Source: Candidatus Colwellia aromaticivorans (GTDB taxonomy: Bacteria > Pseudomonadota > Gammaproteobacteria > Enterobacterales > Alteromonadaceae). From it: a DNA stretch of 64,000 nt. The notes below the pieces were generated by a model that had not been told where the DNA came from, did no database searches, and worked only from the letters and a program-made list of their open reading frames with translations. Positions 17,576 to 27,500 of this stretch are shown one piece after another. The stretch lies in contig NZ_QOLD01000028.1 of assembly GCF_003333305.1 (NCBI RefSeq), positions 1 to 64,000 of the forward strand. Direction: 5' to 3'. Position numbers and translations under genes: made by a program. Position 1 is the first letter of the stretch; the number at the start of each line of letters is the position of its first letter.

Positions 17576-18583
17576 ATGTCTGTTCAATTTAAAACCTTAT
17601 TTAGTGTAAAGTTATTACATGAATATTACGCAGACATATTTGCAGATTTAATTCTTGTAGTGCCTGAAGCAACGGCAATAGTTTTAAAAAATGGCAAAAT
17701 ACTCGTTAGAGAGTTGGATGGTGTTTATCATTTTTTGTGTGAATTTCAAGAAAACAACATACCTGTAATCGAACTGTTGAATCAGTCATTACAGTTTGGT
17801 TTAAAATTATCTAATCCATATTTCTTTAATTTTACAGATATTGCACATGACAAAGCTGTGTCACTATACAACAATTCTTCTCTAACATCTTCATTAAACA
17901 TAGCCGCTAGCGTTATACCTACGGGACGTTTTTTAACACATTTCATTAGTCATGAAGATAGGCCTGTAACGCTATCGTTGGAAAGTATAAAGGGTAATGT
18001 TATATCAACAGAAACAATTACAAGTGAACACACAAGAAATCATTGTTCATTTGAGTTTGAAAATGCTTTATTTGGGGCTTATCGAGTTAAAGAGACCTAC
18101 CCAGAGACGAATGAAGTTATAAACTATTATTATCATCAAGAAATTTTCGTTCAACCCATTTTTTCATTAATAGAAATCAAAATTGACAGTAGTTTTTACA
18201 CGTCTCCCCCAGAGTTCACTATTCAATTTGACGCAAAAAAAGAAAAGCTAAATTACTACATTATTGCTGATAAATATTCCCCGACTGATTTTTTGAATTT
18301 ACAGATAACCGATACAGGTTTTGTTAAAGATAGTCGAAGTGAAGTCACATTTGAACGCGTAGAAACTGATAACTTTGGACCCACAGAGTTTAAAGAGAAT
18401 TTACTTGGTAAGCCTGATAGTAAAGTCACGTTATTTAGATCATTAAACAAAGTTAACCGACAACATAAATCAAGAAAAAATATACAGCTCAGTTTAAATG
18501 GGCAAATGCTAATTTCAAATTTGCCCGCACCAGGGCAAGAAAAAACTCAAGCGAATTTCATTATTCATCTTGCTAACCCATAG
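17576..18583 (+). CDS. eCIS-associated protein of unknown fold, possible cap adaptor
   Basis: A 335-residue protein with mixed alpha/beta character, no signal peptide and no transmembrane segment. No family recognised. AAGGAGG lies 5 bases before its ATG, the strongest ribosome site in the cluster. It sits between the terminator and the sheath gene, 11 bases before the latter. In some eCIS types (for example AlgoCIS) a second cap-adaptor protein (Cis16B) accompanies the terminator; by position this could be its equivalent, but that is inference. It could also be a structural decoration or regulator. Confidence 0.7.
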   Translation: MSVQFKTLFSVKLLHEYYADIFADLILVVPEATAIVLKNGKILVRELDGVYHFLCEFQENNIPVIELLNQSLQFGLKLSNPYFFNFTDIAHDKAVSLYNNSSLTSSLNIAASVIPTGRFLTHFISHEDRPVTLSLESIKGNVISTETITSEHTRNHCSFEFENALFGAYRVKETYPETNEVINYYYHQEIFVQPIFSLIEIKIDSSFYTSPPEFTIQFDAKKEKLNYYIIADKYSPTDFLNLQITDTGFVKDSRSEVTFERVETDNFGPTEFKENLLGKPDSKVTLFRSLNKVNRQHKSRKNIQLSLNGQMLISNLPAPGQEKTQANFIIHLANP

Positions 18584-18594
18584 GAGACATTCGA

Positions 18595-20007
18595 ATGTCG
18601 ACATACAAAACGCCAGGTGTATACATAAAAGAGATTTCGACATTTCCGCCTTCAGTGGCAGAAGTGGAGACAGCAGTACCTGCTTTTATAGGCTATACAG
18701 AAAAGGCGGATAAGAACGGCGATGGTTTAACATTAAAACCGACAAAAATATTTTCTTTAAGAGAATACGAGCAATACTTTGGTGGCCCTAAAGATGACGA
18801 AATAGCTTTAACCGTCAGCGAAAAGGATGATGGTAGTTTTAATGTAGAGTCCTTCGTAGAGCCAACATTAAAATATATTATGTATTTTAGTCTGAAAATG
18901 TTTTTTAATAATGGTGGTGGGCAGTGCTACATCATTTCCGTTGGCGACTATACCGGAACGGGAATTGAAATAGGTACTAATACCAAAGTGGGTCTAAAAA
19001 ACGGTCTTGATGCGCTTAAAAATGAAGACGAACCTACCTTGATTGTTATACCAGAATCAATCAAGTTATCGACAACGGCAAGTTATGAAGCGTTAACACA
19101 AGCGGTATTATTGCAATGCAACACCTTGCAAGACCGTTTTGCTGTCTTTGACATTTACAAAGGTGGTGAATTGCTTGACCCTGCTGCCCAATTAGCTAAT
19201 AGAGCCTTTTATGGAAACAATCATCTAAAATATGGCGCAACCTACTATCCATTTTTAAAAACGTCACTTAATTACGCTGTAAATGAAGGCGAAACAAACG
19301 TTAAAATCACTTATCCTTCTGATGCAGAGCCTCCCGCAACCACTAAAACTGACGATCTCAAAACACTTAATGGTGTTAACACTGCTTTATACAATTTTGT
19401 TTTAGGTAAATTGAAAGAACGCTTTGTCGTGCTTCCTGCGTCTCCGGCGGTTGTTGGTGTTTATGCCTCTGTTGACTCTAACAGGGGAGTATGGAAAGCG
19501 CCTGCCAATGTGAGTCTAGCGAATGTAATTGAACCTGTTGTGAAAATAGATAATGCAATTCAAGATGGTCTGAATGTTGATGCAACTACAGGTAAATCTA
19601 TTAATGCAATTCGCTCATTTATGGGCAAAGGTACCCTGGTTTGGGGTGCTAGAACATTAGCGGGTAACGATAATGAATGGCGATACATTCCTGTAAGACG
19701 CTTTTTTAATATGGTTGAGGAGTCTATAAGAAAATCAACTTATTGGGCTGTTTTTGAGCCAAACGACGCCAATACGTGGACTAAAATTCGCGGCATGATT
19801 GAAGCCTATTTGACGCAAAAATGGCGTGACGGTGCCTTAGTAGGAGCAACGCCAGATGATGCATTTTTCGTTCGTTGTGGACTCGGCATAACAATGGACT
19901 CACAAGATATATTAGAAGGCCGTTTGAACGTAGAAATAGGGATGGCTGTTGCAAGGCCTGCAGAATTTATCATTCTTAAATTCTCGCACAAATTACAAAC
20001 GTCGTAA
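18595..20007 (+). CDS. cis2: eCIS contractile tail sheath protein
   Basis: A 470-residue phage tail sheath family protein. The N-terminus YKTPGVYIKEISTFPPSVAEVETAVPAFIGYT is classic for sheath subunits, written here with its hallmark pieces TPGVYIKE and VPAFIGYT. The C-terminal conserved core includes WRYIPVRRFFNMVEESI and the final beta-strands (VEIGMAVARPAEFIILKF). It polymerises around the tube and contracts to drive it outwards. Only one sheath gene is present, unlike Afp/PVC, which have three paralogues. AGGAGA precedes the ATG. Confidence 0.96.
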   Translation: MSTYKTPGVYIKEISTFPPSVAEVETAVPAFIGYTEKADKNGDGLTLKPTKIFSLREYEQYFGGPKDDEIALTVSEKDDGSFNVESFVEPTLKYIMYFSLKMFFNNGGGQCYIISVGDYTGTGIEIGTNTKVGLKNGLDALKNEDEPTLIVIPESIKLSTTASYEALTQAVLLQCNTLQDRFAVFDIYKGGELLDPAAQLANRAFYGNNHLKYGATYYPFLKTSLNYAVNEGETNVKITYPSDAEPPATTKTDDLKTLNGVNTALYNFVLGKLKERFVVLPASPAVVGVYASVDSNRGVWKAPANVSLANVIEPVVKIDNAIQDGLNVDATTGKSINAIRSFMGKGTLVWGARTLAGNDNEWRYIPVRRFFNMVEESIRKSTYWAVFEPNDANTWTKIRGMIEAYLTQKWRDGALVGATPDDAFFVRCGLGITMDSQDILEGRLNVEIGMAVARPAEFIILKFSHKLQTS

Positions 20008-20042
20008 ACGCTAGTTAATTTACAAAAATCGGAGTAATTATT

Positions 20043-20477
20043 ATGCCAGAACTTTATCCATTGCCGGCGTTTCATTTCATCGTGGAATGGGGCGGAATTA
20101 GAGTTGGTTTTTCAGAGGTGTCGGGCTTAACACAAGAAGTACAGCCCATAGAATATCGAGATGGTATGTCGCCAACATTTTCAACAATTAAAATGCCAGG
20201 TCTTAAAAAGTTTTCAAATGTAACATTGAAAAGAGGCATTATTAAACACGACAACGATTTTGCACAATGGTTATCTACGGTGAAGTTAAACAAAGTAGAA
20301 AGGCGCGATATTGTGGTCAGTTTGCTGGATGAAGAACATGTTCCTGTGATGGTTTGGAAAATTAACAGCGCCTTTCCGGTTAAAGTTGAGGGGCCAAGCT
20401 TGAAGGCATCAGGAAATGAGGTAGCAACAGAGTCTATAGAATTGGCGCATGAAGGACTAACCGTTCAAAACGATTAG
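20043..20477 (+). CDS. cis1: eCIS inner tube protein, Cis1-type
   Basis: A 144-residue T4 gp19-like tube protein. Family marks are the N-terminal PAFHFIVEWGG, the GFSEVSGLTQEVQPIEYRDG strand-loop, and LKRGIIKHDNDFAQWL. Stacked hexamers of it form the rigid inner tube through which cargo is loaded. ATG is preceded by CGGAG. A second, divergent tube gene follows after 61 bases. Confidence 0.95.
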   Translation: MPELYPLPAFHFIVEWGGIRVGFSEVSGLTQEVQPIEYRDGMSPTFSTIKMPGLKKFSNVTLKRGIIKHDNDFAQWLSTVKLNKVERRDIVVSLLDEEHVPVMVWKINSAFPVKVEGPSLKASGNEVATESIELAHEGLTVQND

Positions 20478-20538
20478 GACTTGATACAAAGTTTGGTTAC
20501 CAAATTGAACATGTAAACTAATATAGATAGAGGTATAT

Positions 20539-20985
20539 GTGGCAAATTATGTGCCGCCTGTTGGCTTTCATTTCAGAGTAGAAGTATTAGGACTTAGTCC
20601 TAATGATAGTGATATTCGCTTTTCAGATGTAAGTGGTCTGTCTACTGAATTGTCAACGGAAGAAGTTGCTGAGGGGGGAGAAAATAGGTTTCTACAAAAA
20701 TACCCTGTTCAAACAAAGTATACCGATTTAGTGTTAAAACGTGGTCTATTGAAAAGCTCTAAAGTAACTGAATGGATTGAAGAATGTATTCAGCAATTAA
20801 ATATTACCCCAAAAAATATCGATATTATGTTACTTGATGAAGATCATACGCCCCTAATGGCTTGGCATTTAGTTAACGCCTATCCAGTAAAGTGGACAGT
20901 GAGTGATTTTTCTGCAAGAAACAATGCAATTGTGGTTGAAACTCTCCAACTTTATTATCAATATTTTAAAGTGGATAGGGGATAA
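20539..20985 (+). CDS. cis5: eCIS second tube protein, Cis5-type (tube initiator)
   Basis: A 148-residue protein of the same gp19/T4-tube fold as its upstream neighbour: VGFHFRVEVLGL, RFSDVSGLSTELSTEEVAEGG and LKRGLLKSSKVTEWIEE. In Afp/PVC the Cis5 paralogue sits between the hub and the main tube and nucleates tube assembly. The start is GTG with AGAGG five bases upstream; an overlapping ATG at 20537 is in another frame. The GTG start may lower its yield relative to the main tube protein, which fits a low-copy role. Confidence 0.88.
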   Translation: MANYVPPVGFHFRVEVLGLSPNDSDIRFSDVSGLSTELSTEEVAEGGENRFLQKYPVQTKYTDLVLKRGLLKSSKVTEWIEECIQQLNITPKNIDIMLLDEDHTPLMAWHLVNAYPVKWTVSDFSARNNAIVVETLQLYYQYFKVDRG

Positions 20986-20990
20986 AAATC

Positions 20991-21146
20991 ATGCCATTAA
21001 TTATTGATGAGGTGGTTATTTCTGTCGAAGTAAATGGCGCTGGAAATAAACCTACACAAAATTTAAATAAAGAAATGACACAAGATCTCATCGAAGAATG
21101 TGTCGAAAAAGTTTTAGAAATATTAAAGGAAAAAGAAGAACGATAA
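20991..21146 (+). CDS. DUF5908-like small eCIS protein
   Basis: A 51-residue frame starting MPLIIDEVVISVEVNG and ending in a charged helix (EECVEKVLEILKEKEER). The N-terminal MPxxIxEVVIxxxV pattern and its position between tube and LysM genes match the small DUF5908 proteins found in eCIS clusters, whose role is unknown. It starts 5 bases after the tube-gene stop and ends 12 bases before the LysM gene. Confidence 0.7.
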   Translation: MPLIIDEVVISVEVNGAGNKPTQNLNKEMTQDLIEECVEKVLEILKEKEER

Positions 21147-21158
21147 GTAGGGTGTTAT

Positions 21159-21824
21159 ATGTCTGGTGAATTAGAAAAGTTGCGTATAGAAGCATATGAA
21201 ACAGAGGATTACCAAGATGACCCGCCTCCTATTGTATTCAACGCTTATATTAATCCTAAAGAAATAACATTGGGATATGAAATTGAATATGACGAAAAAC
21301 AAGGAGCAGGAACAACAAACAGTCGCATGGAGTTTAGTAAAGCAAAGCCAGGCGATTTAGCACTGACGTTTTTCATAGATGGCACAGGCGCAAACGGAAC
21401 AAAAATTGATGTTCAAGCAAAAATCAAAGAACTTCAATTAGTCACGGGGTACAACGGTGTTATTCATCGGTCAAACTATCTGAAAGTGGCGTGGGGAACA
21501 ATGCAAGTGAAACGATGCATACTTAAATCGTTATCTATTGCTTATAAAATGTTTAAGCCAAATGGTGAGCCGTTACGTGCCTTAGTCACAGCAAATTTTA
21601 CAGATAATTCTGATGATGAAACGCGTATTGCGTTAAGTCGGGATAAGTCTCCAGATTTAACACATGTCAGAACGGTTAAGGCAAGTGATACATTAACGCG
21701 AATGTGTTATGAAATTTATGGCGATTCAAAATACTACATCGATATTGCGCGTATAAATCAAATCAGTAATTTCAGAAAACTTGAAACGGGAAAACAACTT
21801 GTCTTTCCGCCATTAGCCAAATAG
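21159..21824 (+). CDS. cis7: eCIS LysM-domain baseplate hub protein, Cis7-type
   Basis: A 221-residue protein with an N-terminal region like Afp7/Pvc7 (PPPIVFNAYINPKEITLGYE, later RMEFSKAKPGDLALTFFIDG) and a C-terminal LysM domain (about residues 168-218, HVRTVKASDTLTRMCYEIYG to GKQLVFPP). The family clamps the hub to the inner baseplate. Length and domain order match Cis7. A 116-base gap follows before the spike gene's apparent start. Confidence 0.92.
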   Translation: MSGELEKLRIEAYETEDYQDDPPPIVFNAYINPKEITLGYEIEYDEKQGAGTTNSRMEFSKAKPGDLALTFFIDGTGANGTKIDVQAKIKELQLVTGYNGVIHRSNYLKVAWGTMQVKRCILKSLSIAYKMFKPNGEPLRALVTANFTDNSDDETRIALSRDKSPDLTHVRTVKASDTLTRMCYEIYGDSKYYIDIARINQISNFRKLETGKQLVFPPLAK

Positions 21825-21940
21825 GAATAGCCATAAAAAAAGCGGTAAAGTACTTTAATTTTAACCTGACGATATTTGTTTGTATTGGTATAAACACGCA
21901 TAAACATGAAATAAAAGCGTGTGTTCAATAGGAGAGAATT

Positions 21941-23686
21941 ATTAACATTCAACGTAGAATACCTGTCGATACCGCGCATCGTGAGTTTATCGTTAAGGTT
22001 AATGGAAGTATTGTTTCACGTAAGCTGAACTTGTTATCAGTTGCCGTGAATTCTGCTGCGAATAAAATTCCTAGTGCTCGACTGGTTTACCAAGACGGCT
22101 CAGCGAATAAGGGAACATTTTCTCTTTCTGAACAAGATTTGTTTATTCCTGGTAATGACATAGAAATTAGCGCTGGCAATGTCAACGAAACTACAGTCGT
22201 TTTTTTAGGTATTGTCGTTAAACACACAATAAAAGTTAAGCAAAATAAAGGTTCAACACTCGTTGTAGAGTGTAAAAATAAAGTCTGTAGATTAGCTGCG
22301 GATAGAACAAATCATTATTTTTATGAACAATCTGATAGTGACATCATTGAGCAACTTCTAGCAAATGCAGCACTGCAGAATATTGAAGTTTCTTCTTCAA
22401 TTATTACCCACCCAGAGATAGTGCAATATAACGCAACAGATTGGGATTTTTGTTTATTACGAGCCCAAGTGAGCGGGCTACTAATCATACTTAATGCCGA
22501 TAAAAGCGAAGTAAGACCTGCAAAAATATCAAATGATGTTATTTGCGAACTTGAATTTGGTGCAACCATTATAGAGGCTGATTTAAGCATAGATGGTCGT
22601 AATCAGTACAGAGGTATTAAATCGTCTAGTTGGAGCCAATCTAGTCAAGAAGTTATTGAAAAAGAGGCGAGTGATCCTCGTTTTACATCTCCCGGTAATT
22701 TAGATGCATCAAGCTTATCTGACACCTTGAACCTCTCATTTTTACAACAAAAACATCCAACGATAAGTGAAGATGAAGCACAGCAATGGGCGGATGCAAG
22801 TTGGCTATATTCGCAAATAAATCGAGTTTCGGGGCTTGTAAAGTGTCAAGGCATGTCTGCAGTAAAAACAGGCGATAGCGTTAAATTAGTTGGTCTAGGA
22901 GAACGCTTTAACGGTGATGCCTTTGTAACAGGTGTACGCCACGACTTTGGAGCGACACAAGGTTGGCAAACCTATCTTCAGTTTGGTGGTGTTGAGTGGT
23001 TAAACGTAACTCAGAAAGTAGTAGACCAACCAAATGCTGCAGGGTTAATTCCAGGCGTTAATGGCTTACAAATTGGCATTGTTGTCAGTAATGATGACCC
23101 TAATGGGGAATGTCGAGTACAAGTGAGAATGCCTTTAATAAGTGCGGACGAAAATGGTACTTGGGCACGGCTTGCTACATTAGATGCTGGCGAAGAACGT
23201 GGTTTTTATTTTTACCCCGAAATAGGAGATGAAGTCGTAATTGGTTTTTTTGCCAATGATCCTAGACAAGCTGTGGTGTTGGGAATGTTGCACAGTAGTG
23301 CGAAAACAGCACCGATAACACCGAATGATGACAACCATGAAAAAGGCTATGTCAGTCGTGAAGAAATGAAAATGACGTTTGATGATGAAAATATTGATAT
23401 GACATTTTCAACACCTGCGGGTAACAACATAAGACTTACCGAACAAGAAGGAGGTATTGTCATTGAAGATCAAAATGGCAGTGTCATTAAATTAATCGAT
23501 AGTGATGTCACCATTGAAAGTGCAGGAAATTTAACATTAAAAGCAGCTCAAGATATTAAAATTGAATCAGGCGTAAATACTGAAATAATGGCATCAAGTG
23601 AAACTAAAATATCGGGAAATGCTGGCTGTGCACTAGAAAGCTCAGGCATCACTGAAGTTAAAGGTTCATTAGTAAAAATTAATTAG
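21941..23686 (+). CDS. cis8: eCIS VgrG/gp27-gp5-like spike protein, Cis8-type, apparent AUU start
   Basis: A spike of about 581 residues: gp27-like hub domains (1-340), a gp5-type OB fold (about 360-450; LQIGIVVSNDDPNGECRVQV and WARLATLDAGEERGFYFYPE) and a C-terminal beta-helix needle with repeated IE/IK strands. The conserved Cis8 N-terminus QRRIPVDTAHREFIVKVNG lies in frame upstream of the first conventional start (TTG at 22031), yet no ATG or GTG exists there. ATT at 21941, with GGAG at 21931-21934 and a 6-base spacer, is the best start. The frame is closed upstream at 21929-21931. A mutated ATG is the alternative. Three copies form the piercing tip under the PAAR cap. Confidence 0.9.
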   Translation: MNIQRRIPVDTAHREFIVKVNGSIVSRKLNLLSVAVNSAANKIPSARLVYQDGSANKGTFSLSEQDLFIPGNDIEISAGNVNETTVVFLGIVVKHTIKVKQNKGSTLVVECKNKVCRLAADRTNHYFYEQSDSDIIEQLLANAALQNIEVSSSIITHPEIVQYNATDWDFCLLRAQVSGLLIILNADKSEVRPAKISNDVICELEFGATIIEADLSIDGRNQYRGIKSSSWSQSSQEVIEKEASDPRFTSPGNLDASSLSDTLNLSFLQQKHPTISEDEAQQWADASWLYSQINRVSGLVKCQGMSAVKTGDSVKLVGLGERFNGDAFVTGVRHDFGATQGWQTYLQFGGVEWLNVTQKVVDQPNAAGLIPGVNGLQIGIVVSNDDPNGECRVQVRMPLISADENGTWARLATLDAGEERGFYFYPEIGDEVVIGFFANDPRQAVVLGMLHSSAKTAPITPNDDNHEKGYVSREEMKMTFDDENIDMTFSTPAGNNIRLTEQEGGIVIEDQNGSVIKLIDSDVTIESAGNLTLKAAQDIKIESGVNTEIMASSETKISGNAGCALESSGITEVKGSLVKIN

Positions 23687-23708
23687 TAAAAATTAATTAG
23701 TATTGAAT
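23686..23708 (+). repeat. 14-bp tandem duplication at the spike gene stop
   Basis: The sequence agtaaaaattaatt is repeated in tandem across the end of the spike gene (about 23671-23699), so that a second in-frame-looking tail follows the stop. It has no evident function and is probably replication slippage. Confidence 0.5.
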
Positions 23709-23761
23709 TAAAAATCAGTAATGAATGAACAGTAATACATATTCATGAGTAAGGATATTTT

Positions 23762-24040
23762 ATGGCGTTTGCAGCACGGGTTGGAGATACAACAAATCAT
23801 GGTGGAACCGTAATTGGGCCCGGTAACGCTACGGTACTTATTGGAGGAAAACCAGCAGCCGTATTAGGAGATATACATATTTGCAGCTTGCCGCCGAATG
23901 GACATCAACCAACGGCGAGTCCTTTTATTTTAGGAAGCCCTTCAGTGCTAATTGGAAATATGCCAGCAGTAAGAACATCTGACAGCTGTATTTGCGGTGC
24001 AATGCCAGTTGTAGGTGAACCAACGGTAATCATTGGTTAA
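23762..24040 (+). CDS. cis10: eCIS PAAR-repeat spike tip, Cis10-type
   Basis: A 92-residue PAAR protein: AARVGDTTNHGGTVIGPG at the N-terminus, then repeated VLIGGKPAAVLGD and VLIGNMPAVRTSD units, with His/Cys residues (THGG, HICS, SCICG) positioned to bind the metal at the cone tip. It caps the spike trimer. Size and position right after the spike gene are as in Afp10/Pvc10. No toxin extension is fused. Confidence 0.94.
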   Translation: MAFAARVGDTTNHGGTVIGPGNATVLIGGKPAAVLGDIHICSLPPNGHQPTASPFILGSPSVLIGNMPAVRTSDSCICGAMPVVGEPTVIIG

Positions 24041-24088
24041 ATAGAACAGCTTTGTAAAGTATGAATTAATCAAAATGAGATAGACGAT

Positions 24089-24514
24089 ATGAATCAAGGT
24101 AAATCATCATTTTTAGGTAGAGGTTGGAGTTTTCCACCTCAATTTTTAGCACAATCTGGTGAAGTGTTAATGACGGCTGATGAAGAGGACATTGTCGCTA
24201 GCCTTAATATTTTACTTGGTACTACCGTTGGCGAGCGTATTTTATATCCTAAGTACGGCTTGAATTTACGAAACATGCTGTTTGAACCTATAAGTACAAC
24301 AGCAAAAACATTGCTAGAAGAGCGAATAGAGATAGTTTTACTTGTTCACGAAGCGAGAATTAATGTGCTTAGTGTAAATATTGGTCTTGAGCAAATGATA
24401 GAAGGGAAAATGGTTATCGAAATTGAGTACGTCATACAGGCAACTAATTCACGTTTTAACTTAGTTTATCCCTACTACCTACATGACGGAAATGCCGTTG
24501 AAAAAGTTTTTTAG
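24089..24514 (+). CDS. cis9: eCIS baseplate wedge protein gp25/GPW, Cis9-type
   Basis: A 141-residue gp25-like protein with LGRGWSFPPQF at the N-terminus and the motif EEDIVASLNILLGTTVGERI, which contains the conserved E-R pair near the gp25 active-like site, followed by YPKYGLNLRN. gp25 proteins link the baseplate wedge to the first sheath ring. ATG start; in the usual order between PAAR and baseplate J. Confidence 0.93.
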   Translation: MNQGKSSFLGRGWSFPPQFLAQSGEVLMTADEEDIVASLNILLGTTVGERILYPKYGLNLRNMLFEPISTTAKTLLEERIEIVLLVHEARINVLSVNIGLEQMIEGKMVIEIEYVIQATNSRFNLVYPYYLHDGNAVEKVF

Positions 24515-24540
24515 TTAAAAGAAAAAGGAAAAGTAATCTC

Positions 24541-24594
24541 ATGTTGAAGGTTAAGGCGAAAAAACTCGTTAAAGTCATCAATAAAGTCGATTAA
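24541..24594 (+). CDS. 17-codon leader-like frame coupled to baseplate J
   Basis: A minimal frame, MLKVKAKKLVKVINKVD, preceded by an AAAAGGAAAAG ribosome site. Its TAA shares its last base with the ATG of the baseplate J gene (TAATG), which lacks its own Shine-Dalgarno sequence. This layout suggests translational coupling by ribosome restart. The peptide is basic and resembles no family. It could instead be the relic of a longer gene. Confidence 0.45.
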   Translation: MLKVKAKKLVKVINKVD

Positions 24595-27500
24595 TGATGA
24601 CAAAACAAAGTATTGTTAAATCAGTATTAAGGGCAAGTGGGCAGAGTCAATCTGAGCGCACAGCTGTTGCTTTGTCTTCAGATTACGTCGCTATTGACGC
24701 ATGGACAAAATCTGAATTGATGGACTATATGCAAGCATTTGCCAAGCATATAAATTTTTATCAAGACGATAGTGAAATTCCTTCGGGTGACTGGCAATCA
24801 TTCTTCCCTTTCCCATTAACAAATTCTCAACAATTTATTGAACAACAAGCACCAAACGTAACGCCTCATATGGCTTTACTTCAAGCTTTTGTTGAACTCT
24901 ATAAATACCCTCAACAACAAATTAATCAACTAACCGATACTCATTTAGATTTTTATTACAAAACCGTCTTAAGAATGACGCCAAAGTCTGCAATAAATGA
25001 CAAAGTTTATCTTGTTTTAGGCTTAAAGAAAAATAGCCCGATAACACTGATTGAACCTTCACATAGTTTTAGTGCGGGTAAAGATAATTTAGGGGTAGAA
25101 AGGCTCTATAAACCGACTAAAAGTCATATTGTTAATCATGCCTTGGTTTCATCAATAAGAAGCGTTTTTATTGATCCTTTTGATAATAAAATTAAGCATG
25201 CACCCATAGCAAACTCTCAAGATGGATTAGGAAAAAAACTAACAACAGAAAATGGAAGTTGGCATGGCTTTGGACAAAGTGAATTGCCGTTAGGTGCCAG
25301 TGGGTTTGCCTTATCATCCAATGTATTACTGTTATCTGAAGGCGAACGAACAATAACAGTAAAAATAAAATTATCTGAATTAACGGTTGCTAGCTTCTTA
25401 ATCAATCAATTAGCCAGTCAATTGGCAAATACTTTTCTGGTCTCATTTTCGGGCGATAAAGGCTGGTCAGAACCCATCATTATTACGCCAGAACTATCTG
25501 GAAGCATGCTGGAGCTAGTTGTTGTCGTCGCCAAAGAAGATGATCCAATTTCACCCTATTTAGACAGTATTCATGACTTCAATTTCGAAACATCAGACCC
25601 TGTGATGCAAATATGGGTAAACCAAGAAAGTAGCGCTATTTCATATTCAGAATTGGCAAAATTACAAATAGAAACTATTCAAATATTCACTAAAGTAAAA
25701 GGGGCAAAGCAGCTTAAAGTAGAAAATGATTTAGGAAAACTCAATGCCAACAAATCGTTTATGCCCTTTGGCGCTCAACCATACAAAGACATGAGGTTGT
25801 ATGTCGGCTGTGACGAAGCATTGGACAAAAAGCTCTCATTTATTGCTCTCAACATTCAGTGGCAAGATGCACCAACTAGTTTTACTAAGCATTATCGCCA
25901 TTACAAAACACCTGTGAAAAATTCCATTTTTAAAGTTTCGATTACTTTTACCGATGCGGGTAGTTGGCAAGAGTCCGTTGTTAATCGACCTTTGTTCGAC
26001 ACTCGAGATGCTAGCGAGATAATGACAATATCCTTTGGTCGAGGCATAAGAGAAAAGGTGGATTTAGCGTCTCAAAATCAAAAGATTGCTGTCGCATTGG
26101 CACATTCAAATCAACAATGGGTAAAATCTACTGCCGTTAAATTGTTATTAAAGCAACCGACGTTATCACGATTTATTAAAGCCTCCGTTTTGAAAGATAA
26201 TGCACGTCGAAATACTATCGTCGTTTCAAAACGTCCGGTGAAAACAAATAGTAATACTAGAACAGTAACTGATTTTACTGAGGGGTTTATCACGTTATCA
26301 CTAGAGCGAGATTTTTTGCATGAAGAATATAGACAACAAACAATTAAAAATGCATTAGCTTTTAGTAAGAATAACCATAAAACACCTATCATTTTAAATG
26401 AGCCTTATACACCGTCAATTGCCAATATATCGTTAGATTACAGTGCTTATACCGATGTAATTGAGATGGATGATGAAGATATTACCGCTTTTGCAAGCGA
26501 TGAGACGATGTTCTTTCATCTTAGTTATGCGGGTCAACATCGTGAACATAGTTTTATTCGAAACCAATTTGAATTTTTAACAGATAAAAGCGTATCACTT
26601 GTACCTGAGTCTAAATATAACGGCGAGTTACTCATTGGAGTGAGTAATTTGAGCCCTAGTGACAGCATTAATTTATTGGTGACACTTGCAGAAGGAAGCG
26701 CAGACCCTGAAGTAGAAAGAGCAGTAATAGAGTGGTCAGTATTATCCAACAACTATTGGAAACCATTAAATGAGCAAGAATTAGTTGAAGACAAGACTAA
26801 CAACTTCTTAACAACTGGCATTATTAACCTTGTAATTCCTTCACTAGCAACCGTTGAAAATTCAATTCTTCCTAGCCCAAATATTTGGTTGAAAGCGGGA
26901 CTAATTGGAAGCGTTAAAGCTGTTTGCGATATTATTGATATTCAAGCGAACGGTGTTGAAGTTGTCTTTTGTGAACAACAAAATAGTGAAGAACATCTAA
27001 AAATCCCTTTACAGGCAGGTACAATTGCTAAACTTAAAACACCAATAGCTAGCGTTAAATCGGTAAGCCAACCAATTGCCTCCTTCGGCGGAAAGCCAAA
27101 AGAAACAGACACGACTTTTAGGACGAGAACGTCTGAAAGATTACGTCATAAAAATCGAGCATTAACCATTTGGGACATTGAACGAATTCTACTCGAAGAG
27201 TTTCCCTTCGTTTATAAGGTGAAATGTTTACCGCATTCAACGCCTAATAATTGGAGTTCTCCAGGGCATGTCACAGCAATTATAATCCCCAATTTATATA
27301 ATCAAAATGCTGTCGATCCTTTTCGACCTAAAGTTAGCAGTCAAACATTATCAGTCGCTGAGAATTTATTGGCTTCTATTGGGACTATGCAAGTTCAATA
27401 TCACGTTACTAACCCTCGATATTATCAAATAAAAATTGGTTTTGGCGTCAAGTTAAAATTGGGGTTTGAATTTAATTATTATTCACAACTACTCAATCAA

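Noticed and set aside
22031-22033. TTG as the start of the spike gene
   Set aside because: It would remove about 30 conserved N-terminal residues and has no Shine-Dalgarno sequence; ATT at 21941 fits better.
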